Assembly: GCF_002104995.1 (NCBI RefSeq) | Contig: NW_024468285.1 | Span: 1-64,000, forward strand | Reading direction: 5' to 3' | Length of the DNA stretch: 64,000 nt | Origin: Linderina pennispora | Lineage: Eukaryota > Kickxellomycota > Kickxellomycetes > Kickxellales > Kickxellaceae | Part shown: in pieces, positions 40,379 through 52,900 of the stretch | How positions within the stretch are numbered: position 1 is the first letter of the stretch | Layout of the letters: every line of letters begins with the position of its first letter | The notes under the pieces: model-generated | Databases searched by the model: none | Told to the model about the DNA's origin: nothing | The model's input: only the letters and a program-made list of their open reading frames with translations | Position numbers and translations under genes: made by a program

Positions 40379-41494
40379 CTAGTTGGCCGACGAGCGGACA
40401 GCTGATAGCACTTCGTTGACACTGAGCCCAGGAACTTCGAGCACTGGTTTCCTCTTCTGTTGCTGGGGCGCCGACAGAATGCCGTTATAGATGATGTAGC
40501 CGAAGAATACACACAGGCCGCCGACAACCGACCTGACCTTGATTGCGCGCTGCGGGTCAGGCTTGTCAGAACCGATTGGCAGCGAGGGCACAGTCGCAAA
40601 ACGCAAAACCTGCTGTTTAACAATGGCGCCAAGTCCCTCAATCCAACTCCCGCCTGCGACAGTCTTTGGCTTGGTCATCTGGCTGTGGATTCTGTCGCAG
40701 AAGGTAACGAGACTCGGGTACCTTGAGGTGATAATCTGCTTCAGCGTCGATTGAGGCAGCTCCGGGTAGAGGATCAGCGAGATGTAGCCATACACGACTG
40801 CGTCCAGCGTTGATGGGCCATCACCAAAGAAGTACTGCTTGCTGCCCAGCTTCCTTGACAGCGCATCCAAGCACCGGTCAGCCTCTTTGTAAATGGGGTG
40901 TGCTGACTCGTCCGAATGGCGCTGGAACCCACCCATTGCCAGCAGGTAAATGCGCGGAATCTTTGACTTTGCACCGGCAGCTGCCTCAGTTATCTTTGTG
41001 GTGTCCCTGTCGTCTTTCTTGTCCTGTATATCATGGGCCTTAAGTCGCTCCTCCGCATAGCCTTTGAGCTGCGTTGGGACAACAAGGCTAAGCGGGAATC
41101 CAAACAGCTTGGCGAGCCGCGGCCGGATCACGTCAACAAAGTTCTCAGAAACCATGTACCAGCTGAACAGCAGTGCATCGACAAGGCTATCTTGGACCAG
41201 AGATATGTAGGCAGTGGATTGCGAGGTCTGCTCCGCATTCAGCGCGCTGTCCAGGTCGTATCCCTCGCGCCTCAGGAACTCGATAACATGCCAGAAACCC
41301 GACTCGACGATGTTGTCCTGACATGTCAGAACAGGCAGGCACCCTGTGGGCGATATGCCGCTGTTGTTGACATGGTGCAGTTGCCAATCAGCCTTGGCGA
41401 GCTGGAGATACGCCTGGACGCTGACACACGACGGGTCAAACGAATACAAGCCGTCGTGCTCGAACGGCGACCCCCAGGAATAAAGAGAATACAT
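40379..41494 (-). CDS. Metaxin/Sam37-like mitochondrial outer-membrane protein
   Basis: A single exon encodes 371 residues. The N-terminal metaxin-type thioredoxin fold shows SFDPSCVSVQAYLQLAKADW, then PTGCLPVLTCQDNIVESGFW. The C-terminal GST-like helical domain includes KLGSKQYFFGDGPSTLDAVVYGYISLIL, the typical metaxin/Sam37 landmark. A single membrane helix near the end (about residues 327-346, SVVGGLCVFFGYIIYNGIL) would anchor it in the outer membrane. Sam37/metaxin is a subunit of the SAM complex, which inserts beta-barrel proteins into the mitochondrial outer membrane. It is divergent from XPO4, 318 bases away. Metaxins are remote fold relatives of GSTs, so its place beside the GST array may be chance. 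Confidence 0.86.
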   Translation of the reverse strand: MYSLYSWGSPFEHDGLYSFDPSCVSVQAYLQLAKADWQLHHVNNSGISPTGCLPVLTCQDNIVESGFWHVIEFLRREGYDLDSALNAEQTSQSTAYISLVQDSLVDALLFSWYMVSENFVDVIRPRLAKLFGFPLSLVVPTQLKGYAEERLKAHDIQDKKDDRDTTKITEAAAGAKSKIPRIYLLAMGGFQRHSDESAHPIYKEADRCLDALSRKLGSKQYFFGDGPSTLDAVVYGYISLILYPELPQSTLKQIITSRYPSLVTFCDRIHSQMTKPKTVAGGSWIEGLGAIVKQQVLRFATVPSLPIGSDKPDPQRAIKVRSVVGGLCVFFGYIIYNGILSAPQQQKRKPVLEVPGLSVNEVLSAVRSSAN

Positions 41495-41812
41495 TTTGCA
41501 CTGTGCTGAAATAGAGCCGTCGATTCAAAATGAAGGAAAAAGGCAGACAAATGGAAGTTGCGAATCGAAGGAGGGATAAAGCAAAGTCCAAAAGTATTAA
41601 GGTGCAAAGCGATCTGTTCATCACTGTGGGCGAGTCGCCAGCATTGCTCGTGAGCCGGATCTACAGTGCGCAGGTTGGCTTTGGCCATGGTCTTTCTGCC
41701 TTCTTGTCTGCTACCGTCCTACACTTTTCTGTTTAGCAGCATACGTTTTCTCTAATTTCTATTTTCTAGGACCCTTCTAGCAGCACATCTTGGCGTGCTA
41801 GCAAATAGAACC
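41495..41812. promoter_or_regulatory. Divergent promoter, metaxin-like and XPO4
   Basis: This 318-base gap contains no clear TATA box; a pyrimidine-rich stretch precedes the XPO4 start. A plus-strand ORF at 41530-41736 is not protein-like. Confidence 0.4.
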
Positions 41813-44800
41813 ATGAATTACATTCAAGTGCAGAGCGACTTGGAGGAAGCGTGCGCCGACTTCCAGGTACGAGTGGGTCTGGAGGACGGGCTGGCTGGCT
41901 GGCTGGCTGGCTGGCCGGCAGCTTATATTGCCATAGAACCTGGACTTGCAGCGACGGAGATTCGCTTGCTGCTTGCAAGGCCAACCCTCTTTTTGTCCTG
42001 GATATCTACGGCAACTAACGGCGAGACAATGCGCTTTGTAGGTCCCCTCAACCCGCTTTGCCGCCGAGCAGCGGCTGCAAGAGTTTGGCAAGCGACCAGA
42101 TGCAATTCCTGCTGGCAAATACATCCTTGGTAAGTGTTCTCAGCCCCCGTTGTTTGCCTTGTCGCCCCACCTGCTATCCCTGCTGAGCAGTAGGCAGCCG
42201 GTTGGGAACACAATATGCATACTAAAGACCTGGCCCCATGTTTGTTTGGGTCGATGTGCACTACTCTTTTCAACTAGCAAATTCCAATGTCCCCACTGCT
42301 CAGTTTTTCGCCCTGCGTGGGATCAAGGATGCGGTGGTTACCAGCTACGCGATGCTTGGGTTAGCAGACGCGCTCTCTCTGCGGGACGAGCTGCTGCAGA
42401 TGGCCATATCTAACAGCCGCAACTTTGAGGCATTTGTGCTTGATTCGCTGTGCTGGGTCATTGCGGTCATAACAAAGCGTGCGTGGGTCGAGACACCTGA
42501 GGAGAAAAAGACGGCATTTACGCAGACTCTGTACGATGATATCGTGAGGCACAACAAACCCAGCATCGGCATCATCACCACCACATACCTGATCGACGAG
42601 TTTGCCGGTGGTAGCAAGTGCTCAGAGTTCCATCTGCCGTGGGAGTTCCACTACTCGTGCAAAGCGTCGTTCGAGAACACGCACATGCGCCATCTGTTTG
42701 AGGCAGCACTGAATGTCCTGCACAATCAGCTGCAGCAGGCTGTGAAGGCGGAAAGGGAGCCTCGGTCAGGCGGATATGCCATCACATTTGAGCGGAGATC
42801 GGCCTTGAATATTGCTGAGAAGGTGCTCAACTGGGACTTTACCTCCAGCGACGCAAACAAGGTCATTTCAGCGTCATTTGGTTATTCTAGACACGCAGGA
42901 AAGCAGTCCACGTCAGGTGGCAGAGGGTCTGACAGCCATGCCAACCGTAGTGGCATGAGCGGGTTTGGCGGTGACGATGACGACAGCGGTGAGGGTGCGT
43001 TCCTTGAAAACGAGGATCAGAACCGGTCACCCGCGTTCCCAGAAATTTGGCGCCAGATTCTAGTCAACAACGACGTGATCACCATGTTCTTTTCTGTGTA
43101 CGAGGTCGCCTTTAAGGATCGCCAGCACGCGCATTTTTCGCCCGGCAGCACACACTTGGCTCTACAGTGCATTATCCAGCTTTCTGGTCTGCGCGGCACC
43201 GATCTTTTTGGCAAGGGTGAGGAAGGCGACAGATTGCGCGCGGAATACACGCGGGCAATAATGCGCAGTCAGCTGCAGATGATCCGCCATATCTGCTCGA
43301 TGAATCTGACATCCGAGGGTGCCGAGGACGACGTCATGGCCACGACGCAGATGGTCCGGCGGCTGATCGAGACGCAGCTGAGCGAACAACCATCAACCGT
43401 TGTGGACAACCAGAGACTGCACTCACTGGCGTTCCTGATCATTGGCGTGCCTGAGGCGATCGAGTATTTTGGCCAGGTCACGGCGTTAATATGTATCCTG
43501 CTTCAGACAGCGTGCAATGTACTGCAGTCTGACATGGTGCGGCAAGTAGATGAGGATTTTGGCGACGTTGACAACTACTTTGTCATGCAGGCATTCGATG
43601 AGCTGGCTAACGCGTGGTCGTCGGTTATCAACGAGGTTCGCGAGTGGGAGGAACTCGAGTCTGCCAACCTTGGGGAGAACAGTGCTTCAAGCAACAAAGG
43701 TGCGCTAGGCACATTCATGCAGCTGCTTCATTCGACTGCGTTCATGATTCGCAGCGAGTACGTTCGCCTGCGCATGCTGGTATGCGAGATCGGTGTACAG
43801 TCGGGCGACAATGACAGCCAGGGGTCGATCATGGACCAGGGGCTGCTGGAGAAGGACTATGTTGTGTATGAGGACCAGCTGCAGTTCTACGCGCTGCTTG
43901 CACGGCTCGATGTGAACACAGCAACAGATCGGGCGCTGCAGGGGCTGCGTGGGCGGTGTCAGGCGCTACAAGAGGAGTTTAGCAAAATCGAGGCCAACGA
44001 GAACGATGTCGACCAGCAGGTCATCGACCTTCTACATGAGCAGATCCACTGGATTATCCTGATGATCGGGCATACACTTGCAGACTCTGGCACGTCGGAG
44101 CGGGTGCTGATTCCCAGGCAGATCACAGAGCACTCATCCAGATGCAGCTCGCCTGAAGAGGACAGTGTCGTGCAGTGCATCATGGTGATTCTAGAGACAC
44201 TGCAGTTCGAGCTGATGAGCCCGTCGTCGGCACTGGTCGCGTATTGCAGCCCGCTACTGGTTGAGACGATTTTCTGGACTCTGCGCCGAATTGCCCCAGT
44301 GTACCTGTTCCTCGACCACTCTGACTATCGTGATGTCAGCGGAAATATTGTATCGGCATTTGGAGCCGAGCGGGACAGCGGCCGTGGCATGGCCATCATT
44401 CATGGCCTGCTTGATCTTGTGCGCCGCACGTTCAACCTGTGGTCATCAGAGGAAGATGTGCTTCACGCGTGCGTGGACATGCTACTGGCATTTGCCCAGC
44501 GGCAGACTATTGCGCAAGAAATTACTCGTTCGCCACAGTTCACGCCGCTGATCTTCTTCTTCACCAGCAACCTCAACATGTTCCCCGAGTCCACGCATAG
44601 CTCGATTATCGAGGCGCTGGCATTGCTTTCCTGTCACTCATTGTCAGAGGAGCACGAGAAGAGCTTTTTGGAGCTCAGGACCCTGATTATGCTCAGCCTG
44701 AGCCAGGTGATGAATGACGCCAAATTCCACACAGAGTACCAAGATGGGCGTGTTATCAGCAAGATCCTTGATGGGCTCGAGATGATGGACGGCATTCTGC

Positions 44801-45852
44801 AGGCAGCCAGCTTGCGCAACATGGATATGCAGTTTGACTTGTTCTTTGAGGTTGAACAGGTTATCGAGCGGCTGCTGACGATATATAGCCACGAGCACAG
44901 CATCATGCTCAAGTCGATCCAGGTCGTCGAGTCGGCCGCAAAGTACCTGGACATCGCTTCGCTGCCAGATAATGAGCACAAGCTGCGGTTCTCGCGCAAC
45001 ATCCGCACTATATTGCTGAAGTATCAGAGCGCTAAAGATGGGTCTGCTACCTACGAGGTTGGCGCCGATGTCGAAGCGATGCTGGAGGTATCTGCGCTGA
45101 TGACAGTCGTGTCCAACTTGGTGCGCAACGAGATTGGGTTCGCTCCCGACGAGGCGAGCCGCAACATAGACAATGAGGTATCTGATGACTATGGTGAGAC
45201 CGAGATGTTTGGTCTCTTTTGCGTGCATGTAACCACAACGCCATCGCAGCTGCTGGCACCAAACGTGATGCGCTCTTACATGCAGCTACTGTCCGAGCTG
45301 ATCCAGTACCGGACTCCGTCACTGATCCGCTGGCTGCCTGTCGAGAGCTGGAAGGCAGTGCTGAACATGCTGATTGAGGGCATTGACCACGATGTGTATG
45401 ATGTCGGTAGCCGCACCTACGAGACAATCAGCAAGCTGGGTGCGTTTATCAAGCTAGCCGATCTCAGCAGCATACCTATGGATCTGCAGCTACTGCTGCG
45501 TGAGGGGGTGGCGCGGATGTTGGGCAAGCTGCTTAAGGCTCTGCTGTTCTCCCCATTCGACTCCGACCTTGTTGAGTCGGCGGGTACAGCCCTCGTCACG
45601 CTTAGTCTGATTGAGCCTGCGCACCTGCAGCAGTGCTTCAATGAGCTCCTCACACAGAGCGACTCGACTACGTTTGCTGAGCGGCTGTCGGCGACGTTCG
45701 CCAAGTTCAACGCTGATCTTTCAACGTCAGAGGCGATCAGCAACTTCCAGAATTCGACCGCCCCGATCCCTAGCCCAATCGACGGAACCCTGCTTCGACA
45801 GCCACTGTTTGAGTTCCTGGTTAATACCCGCGCAGTGCTGCGTGTCAAGTAA
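41813..45852 (+). CDS. XPO4: Exportin-4
   Basis: The exons are 41813-41866, 42042-42129 and 42278-45852, with two GT-AG introns of 175 and 148 bases, giving 1,238 residues (animal exportin-4 is about 1,150). The short first exon encodes MNYIQVQSDLEEACADFQ and the second RFAAEQRLQEFGKRPDAIP, the first HEAT helices. The third opens with NSNVPTAQFFALRGIKDAVV and continues as helical repeats, including VLDSLCWVIAVITKRAW and WEFHYSCKASFENTHMR, which match exportin-4 rather than exportin-7. This importin-beta-family receptor exports eIF5A and SMAD3 from the nucleus and imports SOX factors in animals; the cargo here is inferred from the family. An acidic, Gly/Ser-rich insertion (about residues 235-270) is an addition to the family plan. 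Confidence 0.93.
41889..41914 (+). repeat. GGCT tetranucleotide microsatellite in XPO4 intron 1
   Basis: About six perfect GGCT units lie 22 bases downstream of the first splice donor of XPO4. Confidence 0.8.
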
Positions 45853-46952
45853 ACCCCTTTGTGATATTCACTATTGGCAATATCATCTGCTTTCCAACTG
45901 GCATCTTAATGCGAAACCAGCGCTTCGTTCCTCTTCATTATGCTGGTCTAGACCTGTTTTTGGAGACTTTGTTGATGTTGTAGCTGTTGCCAGGGTGGTG
46001 TCCGCGCTGCAATATGCATAAAAAGGGATTCTGTATACCAGTAATGAAATCTAGACACACGCGCCAGGGTCCATTCTTATACTCGCACTCCCATCTCTGG
46101 CACAGCAGCAGCAAAAAGAAGGTACGCCTGCATTTTTCTGTGGATTTGTAGTTTCTGTGCAATTTCGCTTCTCTCCACGCTGCCCCATATCAACCTAGAC
46201 CATCCTGATCGCAGAATTTGCTTGATCGACCTAATATGCGGGTAATTTATTTGGATGGGGGGAGTGGGCACATATGGATAGCGGATTGCTTTTTCTGTTG
46301 CGTCTGTGTACCACAGAAAAGAGGTGGGGAGGGGCAAATATGCTGCGAAACGAGGAATTTGCAATATAGGAGCCATGTGCAATATTCGGATTGACTGATG
46401 CCGCCCTACAAGCATAGTCTTCTCCTTGTGCCTCTGCAGCACCCTGTGCCAATTTTGCAATTTATACTACAGCGTGTGGCAAGCCAGCCAGAACATGACT
46501 ATATACAATTTTCAGACCTGCTGTACAGCTATTCCTCCAGTGCACACGGGAGCATTTATCCCACATACCTCTATATTTTTCTCTCTACCAGTGCTTGCAT
46601 ATTAGGTCGGGTGTTTGTACGTAGTGTCTGCCATTCTCCCTTATCCTCTTTCTCCTACTCTTCATCCCCCGCATTTTTGGTCAGTAGATATAGGCTCTCT
46701 CTCGCCAGATTTTCTTAGCTGCTCCCATCCCAGCCATTTCTTCCCCCTTTTCCACTTTGGGTTTTCCGGAATTGTAACAGTAGCAAACTGCAGAATTAGA
46801 CAGCATAGGGCTAACTAACCATCCTCACCATCGCCGGCCAACACTTTAGAAATTTGCCGAATCTGCGCCGATACTCCTTACCGACGCTTACAAACGGCGA
46901 GCCTCTATTTTGACCATATCTGAGGGTTGCACCCTGTGAAAGCAGAGAACGA
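45853..46952. other. Intergenic, XPO4 to HSF-type gene
   Basis: This 1.1-kb region has no supported gene. A TATA-like gcataaaaaggg at 46015-46026 and a pyrimidine-rich second half (46620-46760) suggest a long untranslated leader of the HSF-type gene, possibly with an intron (donor-like aag/gtacgc at 46121). That is speculative. Confidence 0.35.
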
Positions 46953-48124
46953 ATGAGCACCGATCTGTCTCAGTCTATCCAAGCCGATATGCAGTCTGCT
47001 GTCGATGACAAGTTTGATATGTTCGCCATGTCGACGGGCGTGCCTGACTTTGTCAAGAAGCTGTTTAGGCAAGTAGCAGTATGGAATATCGCCAGACAAT
47101 GATTGATTTCGAGAATAATGCTAATACCTAGGAGCATGCTCTGTGCTGTTGTCCATTGCTTTTGGCTGCCACCTTTAGAATGCTCGAGGATGAAGCACAC
47201 CGCGATATTGTGTGCTGGGGGTACGAGGGGGATAGCTTTGTGGTCAAAGATCCAAACGAGTTCTCAAAGTTTGTCCTCCCGCAGCACTTTAAGCACAACA
47301 ACTTTGCGAGCTTTGTCCGGCAACTAAACAAGTACGATTTTCACAAGGTCAAGGTCACAGAGGAAAACAAGCGGTACGGCGACGAGGTAAATATGAGGCC
47401 ATATGCTGTCAGGTATTAGCAAAACATCTCGGAGCGTATAGTAAAGGACTGCTGGTACCGTGACTTGCCGTTTGTTTTGTAGGCCTGGGAGTTCAAGCAC
47501 CCGAATTTCCAGCACAACCGTCCAGATCTGCTCGAGAAAATCAAGCGAAAGATCCCACCCAAGACAAAGTCGCTCGGAGGGCTGGTCAATGGACGGCATG
47601 CTGACGGCGAGTTCCGCGTTATCACCGAGGATCTGCAGAGTCAAATACACCTGCTCACACATGCGCACGCCGAGGTCACCATGTATATGCACCAGCTGGG
47701 CAAGCAGCAGCAGGCTATGATTGACGAGCTCAACGGCCTCAAGAAAAACATGCAGACGCAGGACCAATTGATGGAGGAATTTGTCCGGTATCTGGTCAAT
47801 CAAGACGCGGCCAGCAATGGCAGTCGAAGCAGTATCAGTGCGGCTGCCGCAGTCGCTGCAGCTGCTACAGGTATTGGTGGCCTGGGTGCAATTGGCCATG
47901 TACCTGGTATCGGCTCGGTCGTATCGCCAGTGGGGACAGTCAATGGAGTTGGGCCCCTGATGGTCGGTAGCGACGCCAATGTCAATGGGGCTGCTGGAAA
48001 CGGCTCCTTCTTGGGCGACAGCAGCAGCAACGGCAGCGCTAGTTTGTGTGTTGACCCTCAGTTGAAGCAGCAGCAACCACCCCAGCAGACACAGCAGCCA
48101 CAGCTCTGCGAGCTCCCACACTGA
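46953..48124 (+). CDS. HSF-type transcription factor
   Basis: The exons are 46953-47068, 47179-47386 and 47483-48124, giving 321 residues. The first intron (110 bases) has a GC donor (tttag/gcaagt) and AG acceptor; the second (96 bases) is GT-AG. The HSF DNA-binding domain covers about residues 29-130: VPDFVKKLFRMLED, ICWGYEGDSF-like IVCWGYEGDSFVVKDPNEFS, FKHNNFASFVRQLNKYDFHK and WEFKHPNFQHNRPDLLEKIK. A hydrophobic-repeat oligomerisation segment follows (about 155-215, VTMYMHQLGKQQQAMIDELN). The C-terminus is rich in Gly, Asn and Gln. No receiver domain is present, so it is not Skn7; whether it is the heat-shock factor itself or an Sfl1-like paralogue is open. It binds nGAAn repeats in the nucleus. 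Confidence 0.88.
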
Positions 48125-49983
48125 TGCTCACAATAAAAATTGTTACTTCCCTCTTCCCACTTGACGTTTGTTTTGTTGTGTTCTTAGTTGTCCTTCTGGT
48201 ACCATATAGATGTTTATTTCTTCCAATAGTTCTCTTGGATAAAAACACGATAATGTAGTAAAAGAGTAGCAATTTAGCTTTACGTCTCGCGCCATACCAG
48301 CTGTAAGCCTTAGATCCAGGGCACGAGCACAGGCGCTGTGGCGAAGCTGAACAGCACGTTCGGATGTTTTACACACCTCAGGCAAACAGATTCTTGGGAT
48401 ACGCTATTATCAAAGGGCCACATTTCTATAGCACGGCCACTTGCCAGTGGTCTCGTTGCGGTTGAAATGTACGCTTTCAAATAACAAAGGCCGGATGGCT
48501 GCTGAAGGGTGCTGGCGATAACGCACGGAAGCAGCGTGTACAATGCCCTGGCCATCCATCCCTTGATATTATGTCCTGGGCTGGCACTATACTAGTCGGT
48601 CGGTCGCAAACAAGATGCGTCGGCGAATACTTTTCCCTGTTTGTCTCGCTTAACGGGCCCATCACTGGACCCGGGCCGCGCTGGCTGACGTAAATAGGAA
48701 AAGAGGCGGAACCTCATATCACGCAGGACAATGGAGAGATGGACAATGTGGTCCATATTCCATACATGGGTTGCCAGCGTGCGGAATGCTCCGCGCATGC
48801 ATGCAGCAGCAACGGCTTCTGCGTCTGCCGGAGACGATCATGGTGCATGTTTGTGTATGTGTTTTTATTTCCCAGTGAAGCAGCCGTCTTCATATCCCAA
48901 GCCCCTGTGAACAAAACGCCCAAGCACCCACCGTTCCTGCCTAGCAGTATTCGCTCGCCCAGCAGCCGCTACTGTGATCCCTGACATACACTAGAAGAGG
49001 AAGCAGAAAAGGCGGGGGTGAGAAGCCAGTTGGTGTCCATTAATTGCTTGTTGAGCAGTTACCGCTTCGTTACAGTCAATTTCGATTGACAGCCTTGCCC
49101 TATTTAAGCGATGGTGTCTGGCGACAAGGCCAGCTGCTGCTGCTGAACTACTAGACTCTGAGCCATTCCTTCCTTCTATCGCTCCACGCCATTTCGCGCA
49201 TTTCAGTTCCCCTTCCCCTCCCCTCCCTACCCTCCCCGCTGCGTCCATATCCCCTACTGCTTGTTGTGCTTTCGCAGCAGGCCTAGCTCACCACCTAATT
49301 GTCGCAATTTCTATATCACGAAAACATTTCTTTTCTATTTTGTCAGCGCTTTTTGTCGGAGCCGCAAATTACCGGCAAATAATAGCGTATCTCAGCTCAC
49401 ACGGCCATTCATACATCGAACTCTTTGGCGCCCACCAATTCAGCTCCAATTGACTATACTGCCTGCGCTAGTGTCAAGCACTTGCTACATGCTCTGACTT
49501 TCCCTTGGTGTGGCAGAGAATCGCAATTCAGCAGTCTGTTTTGACTTTGCAGAACAAGTCAAGCGGCATCCGCCTAGCACAATCGCCGTCTTCTAGCTCC
49601 TAGCAGCACCAAAACAAGCCGTTTTGCTTTTACCACTTTGGCTCGTTTGGATTCTGATTCCTTTCTGCGCCAGCGGAGGTAGCACCAAACGAAACGTGCC
49701 ATTCCCTCACTTTTTATTACCAGCCCCACATATTCGCACTTGCATACAGGCCATTTGCACGCCTGTCAAGCATTAATACCACCTGCCATCCGGCCCTAGC
49801 CATACTCAGTCCCCCACCTCGCTACCACTCCACGCCTCAAGGTCTAGATAAACCGTGGGTGATTATCTCGGCTACTTTTCTCCTTATATTACGCGGCATC
49901 CCTTTCTACTTCCCGCGCCCTACCCTCTATCGTTTCTCAGCAGTTACTTATTTATTGCTCTAGCCTGTTTGTGTGCTGTGGCC
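48125..49983. other. Intergenic, HSF-type gene to disordered-protein gene
   Basis: This 1.86-kb stretch has no firm gene. An 81-codon minus-strand ORF (48310-48555) begins with a signal-peptide-like MARALYTLLPCVIASTLQQP but has no other support. The C/T-rich run at 49205-49245 and the pyrimidine-rich 49600-49980 look like promoter and leader of the downstream gene. Confidence 0.35.
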
Positions 49984-52900
49984 ATGGGGATCGCAGCAAT
50001 TTTCAAGCGCCCAAAGGCCACGACATCGAGCGGAACGCTGAACGACTCCGAAGTCAGTGCCAACCGGACATGTCAGGCGAAGCGAAGCTCGGCACCATCG
50101 GGCGATATCAAGCAGCGCTCCGAGTCAAAAAAGGGTGTCTCCAGGAGTACGTCTTCAGCAGCCAAGAGGAGACACCGCACCGCCGCCCAGCCCATCGATG
50201 ACTGCGAGGACCTGCCCACGCCCGACAACAGTGTTAGCGAGAGCAACAACATCCGTGCCCAGAACTCGGCGCTACCGCAGCCGAATCAGCAGCCGAATCA
50301 GCAGCCACTGGACAACCTTGGTCTGAGCCTTTACAGCATAAGGACACCGCCACCTGACCTGCTCGCGCATCAGATGAAGGAGCTTGATCCATTCGGTAAG
50401 TTCAACACTGTCGGCCCTTCTAGCACATAGAAATGTAAACAGCCGCACTCGAACAATCGGCGGTTTGAAACTGCCCCTCCCCCTATCCAGGCATATCAGC
50501 CACGCGTCGCTCTTATCCATGAGGCGCAGCCGGTTTGTGTTTCGAAAACAGACCGTGGTCCATTGTGTGGGCATGCATGCAGGACTCTGTACTGCATGAT
50601 CGAATCGTGCCATTTCCGCATCACTGTATTTTGCCAGCGCACCTGCTAATGATGGCCAAGTATGGCTGCTGTAATGTTTTTTACCCATGTAGCTGACAGC
50701 CCGCCGCCTCCTGCACTGACCAACTTTGAGGACCCAGTCTACATTCCGCCTCTGACCTTGACCGAGACGCTAGCTTACGAGTACACTGCCCCCAGCCAGC
50801 CGGCTACCCAGCCGACTACTGCCGTCCGTGCTACTGCAAGCGCGTCATACGGCGGCAGCTTTGGGTCTAGTAAGCCAGCCCTGTCGCCGACCGGCAACAC
50901 CGCATCTGGGGGTATGGATCTCTTGAGCGAGTTTAATGCCACTTATAATTACCTGTTTGGTACCCTGCCCCCCGATACTGTTGCGACTCCGCACAACGTC
51001 AGTGCCCTAGCCGATGGTCAGTTCAGCACGGCCACCAATTCTGGACCCACTGCGCTATCTTGCCAGACGAAGTACAATTCTGGCTCCGCAGCGCCAGCCC
51101 TTAGTGGTCTCCTGAGCCCTGTCAGCGACAAATCCGGGAAGAGCAACACAAAGCATACTCAGCGTGGCGCTGGCAAGGCAAATGCTCGCTGCGATAGCGA
51201 CTATGCATCATCGGTTGACGAAAAGACCGGTACTAGTGTATCCGACAGGGACTCGTCAGAGGGTGATTCGGAGAGTATGTCGTCTGAGGCTCAACGCGAT
51301 GAGGAGCGTCGCCGAGAGGATGAAGAGCGCAGGGCTGTCGAGCAGCGCAATCGGCGTCGCGAGCAGCTCAAGCAGCAGGTCGCTTTTGAGCGGATGAAGG
51401 AGCGCCACCGCCGGCAGGTTGTCAGTCCTACGTCAGGTCCCAAAAGCATTGCCCGCTGGCAGCAGGATGCATCAATGAACGCTACGATCGGAAATGGGCT
51501 TGGATCGGGGAATGACACATTTACTACTGCCCAATCAGCATTTGCCCAAGACACCCTCCATGCCTCATACGGCACAATCAACCGCGGCTATGTGGCTGGT
51601 GCTATCCATCACTCAGTATCAAACCAGGGATACGTTGCATCTGGTGGAGGACTGGTTGCAAACGCTCTATATTCAAATGCGCAAGCCAATGCCTCAATGC
51701 CGAATGTCGGTACGAACCTTCACGACACGCAGTTTGCTGCCAACCAGACACCGGCACATGGTACTCCAATGTCACCGCAGAGACTGCCGGCAATGGATCC
51801 GTTTGCTGCAGGCTACCTGTGCTCGCATGACCGGCCAGCAGATCCAGCAGGTCAACGGTATCTACTATATGATGCCTGGACAGCCCAGGATCTGTTCCTG
51901 GACCGATGCTTCCGCCGCAGGCTGCAGCACCGCTTTCCACCATTCCGACGCAGCCCAGAAGCACCTTCATATCCCAGTGAAGCTTGCAATGGAGACCAAG
52001 AAGCAGAGTAATCCTTACCTGAGCGACTCTTCTGAGGATGATGATAACGATGCGTCATCGCTCAACGACTCTGAGTCTAATGATAGCTCCGTCACTGGCA
52101 ATCTTGACTACTGAGTATGCTGCGTCTCCTCCGGTTGGCTTCGATAAAGCCAGTTCCCAGCCGACTCATCCTGCTCCCCTGGTCACCAACAAGAGCGAGA
52201 GCGGCTCATCGTCGTCCGACTCGGGCGTTATTACTGTCTCCAGGACAGGCTCGCAACCCATGCTAGCAGATGATGATCGCACAGTTGTGCGTGATAGTGG
52301 CACCAGCGATGCTTCGAGCGACTTGTCAAACAACAGCCAGTCCTCTTCAAAGCGCCAAGTGAGGTTCAACGAGACTGTGTCTGTCGTCTTCAACACACGC
52401 AACTCGATAACTGAGGATGACTTGGACTCCAAGAGCGCACAGATAATTGGCTACGAGTCAGATAACAGCAGCAATGCCTCCGTCGAGTTTGCCATGTCGG
52501 CAGCTAGTAGACCAGCTACTGGCCATGGAATGGCGACCAAGTCGAGCCTGAAGAAGCCGGCTCTTGATGTGGCCAAGTTTGCCAACGACGACGCCTTTGA
52601 TGCTGGCAACGCTTATAGTAGCCTGCGATACCAAATGCCAATCGACATCTCTCCTCATGCCGCTGCATACTGGGACTTGGGAGATACAGCCACTGCTTTG
52701 AATAGCAATCGATCCAGCCAGAAGTCCAGTGCAGCTTCGAGCCGTGACATCTCTCCTACACGCAAACCCCGCCACAAGAAGAAGCACCGCATCGAGATGC
52801 AGCCTCTGCGTGATCGTGAGGCAGAGCGCGAGGAGGAGCTGAAAAAGGAAAGCAGGTCTGTAACTCTTCACACCATTGCCCCCACACAGCCAGGCCCGCC

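Noticed and set aside
48310-48555. An 81-codon minus-strand ORF with a signal-peptide-like start
   Set aside because: There is no clear TATA box, cysteine pattern or second copy, so it is kept only as a remark in the intergenic entry.
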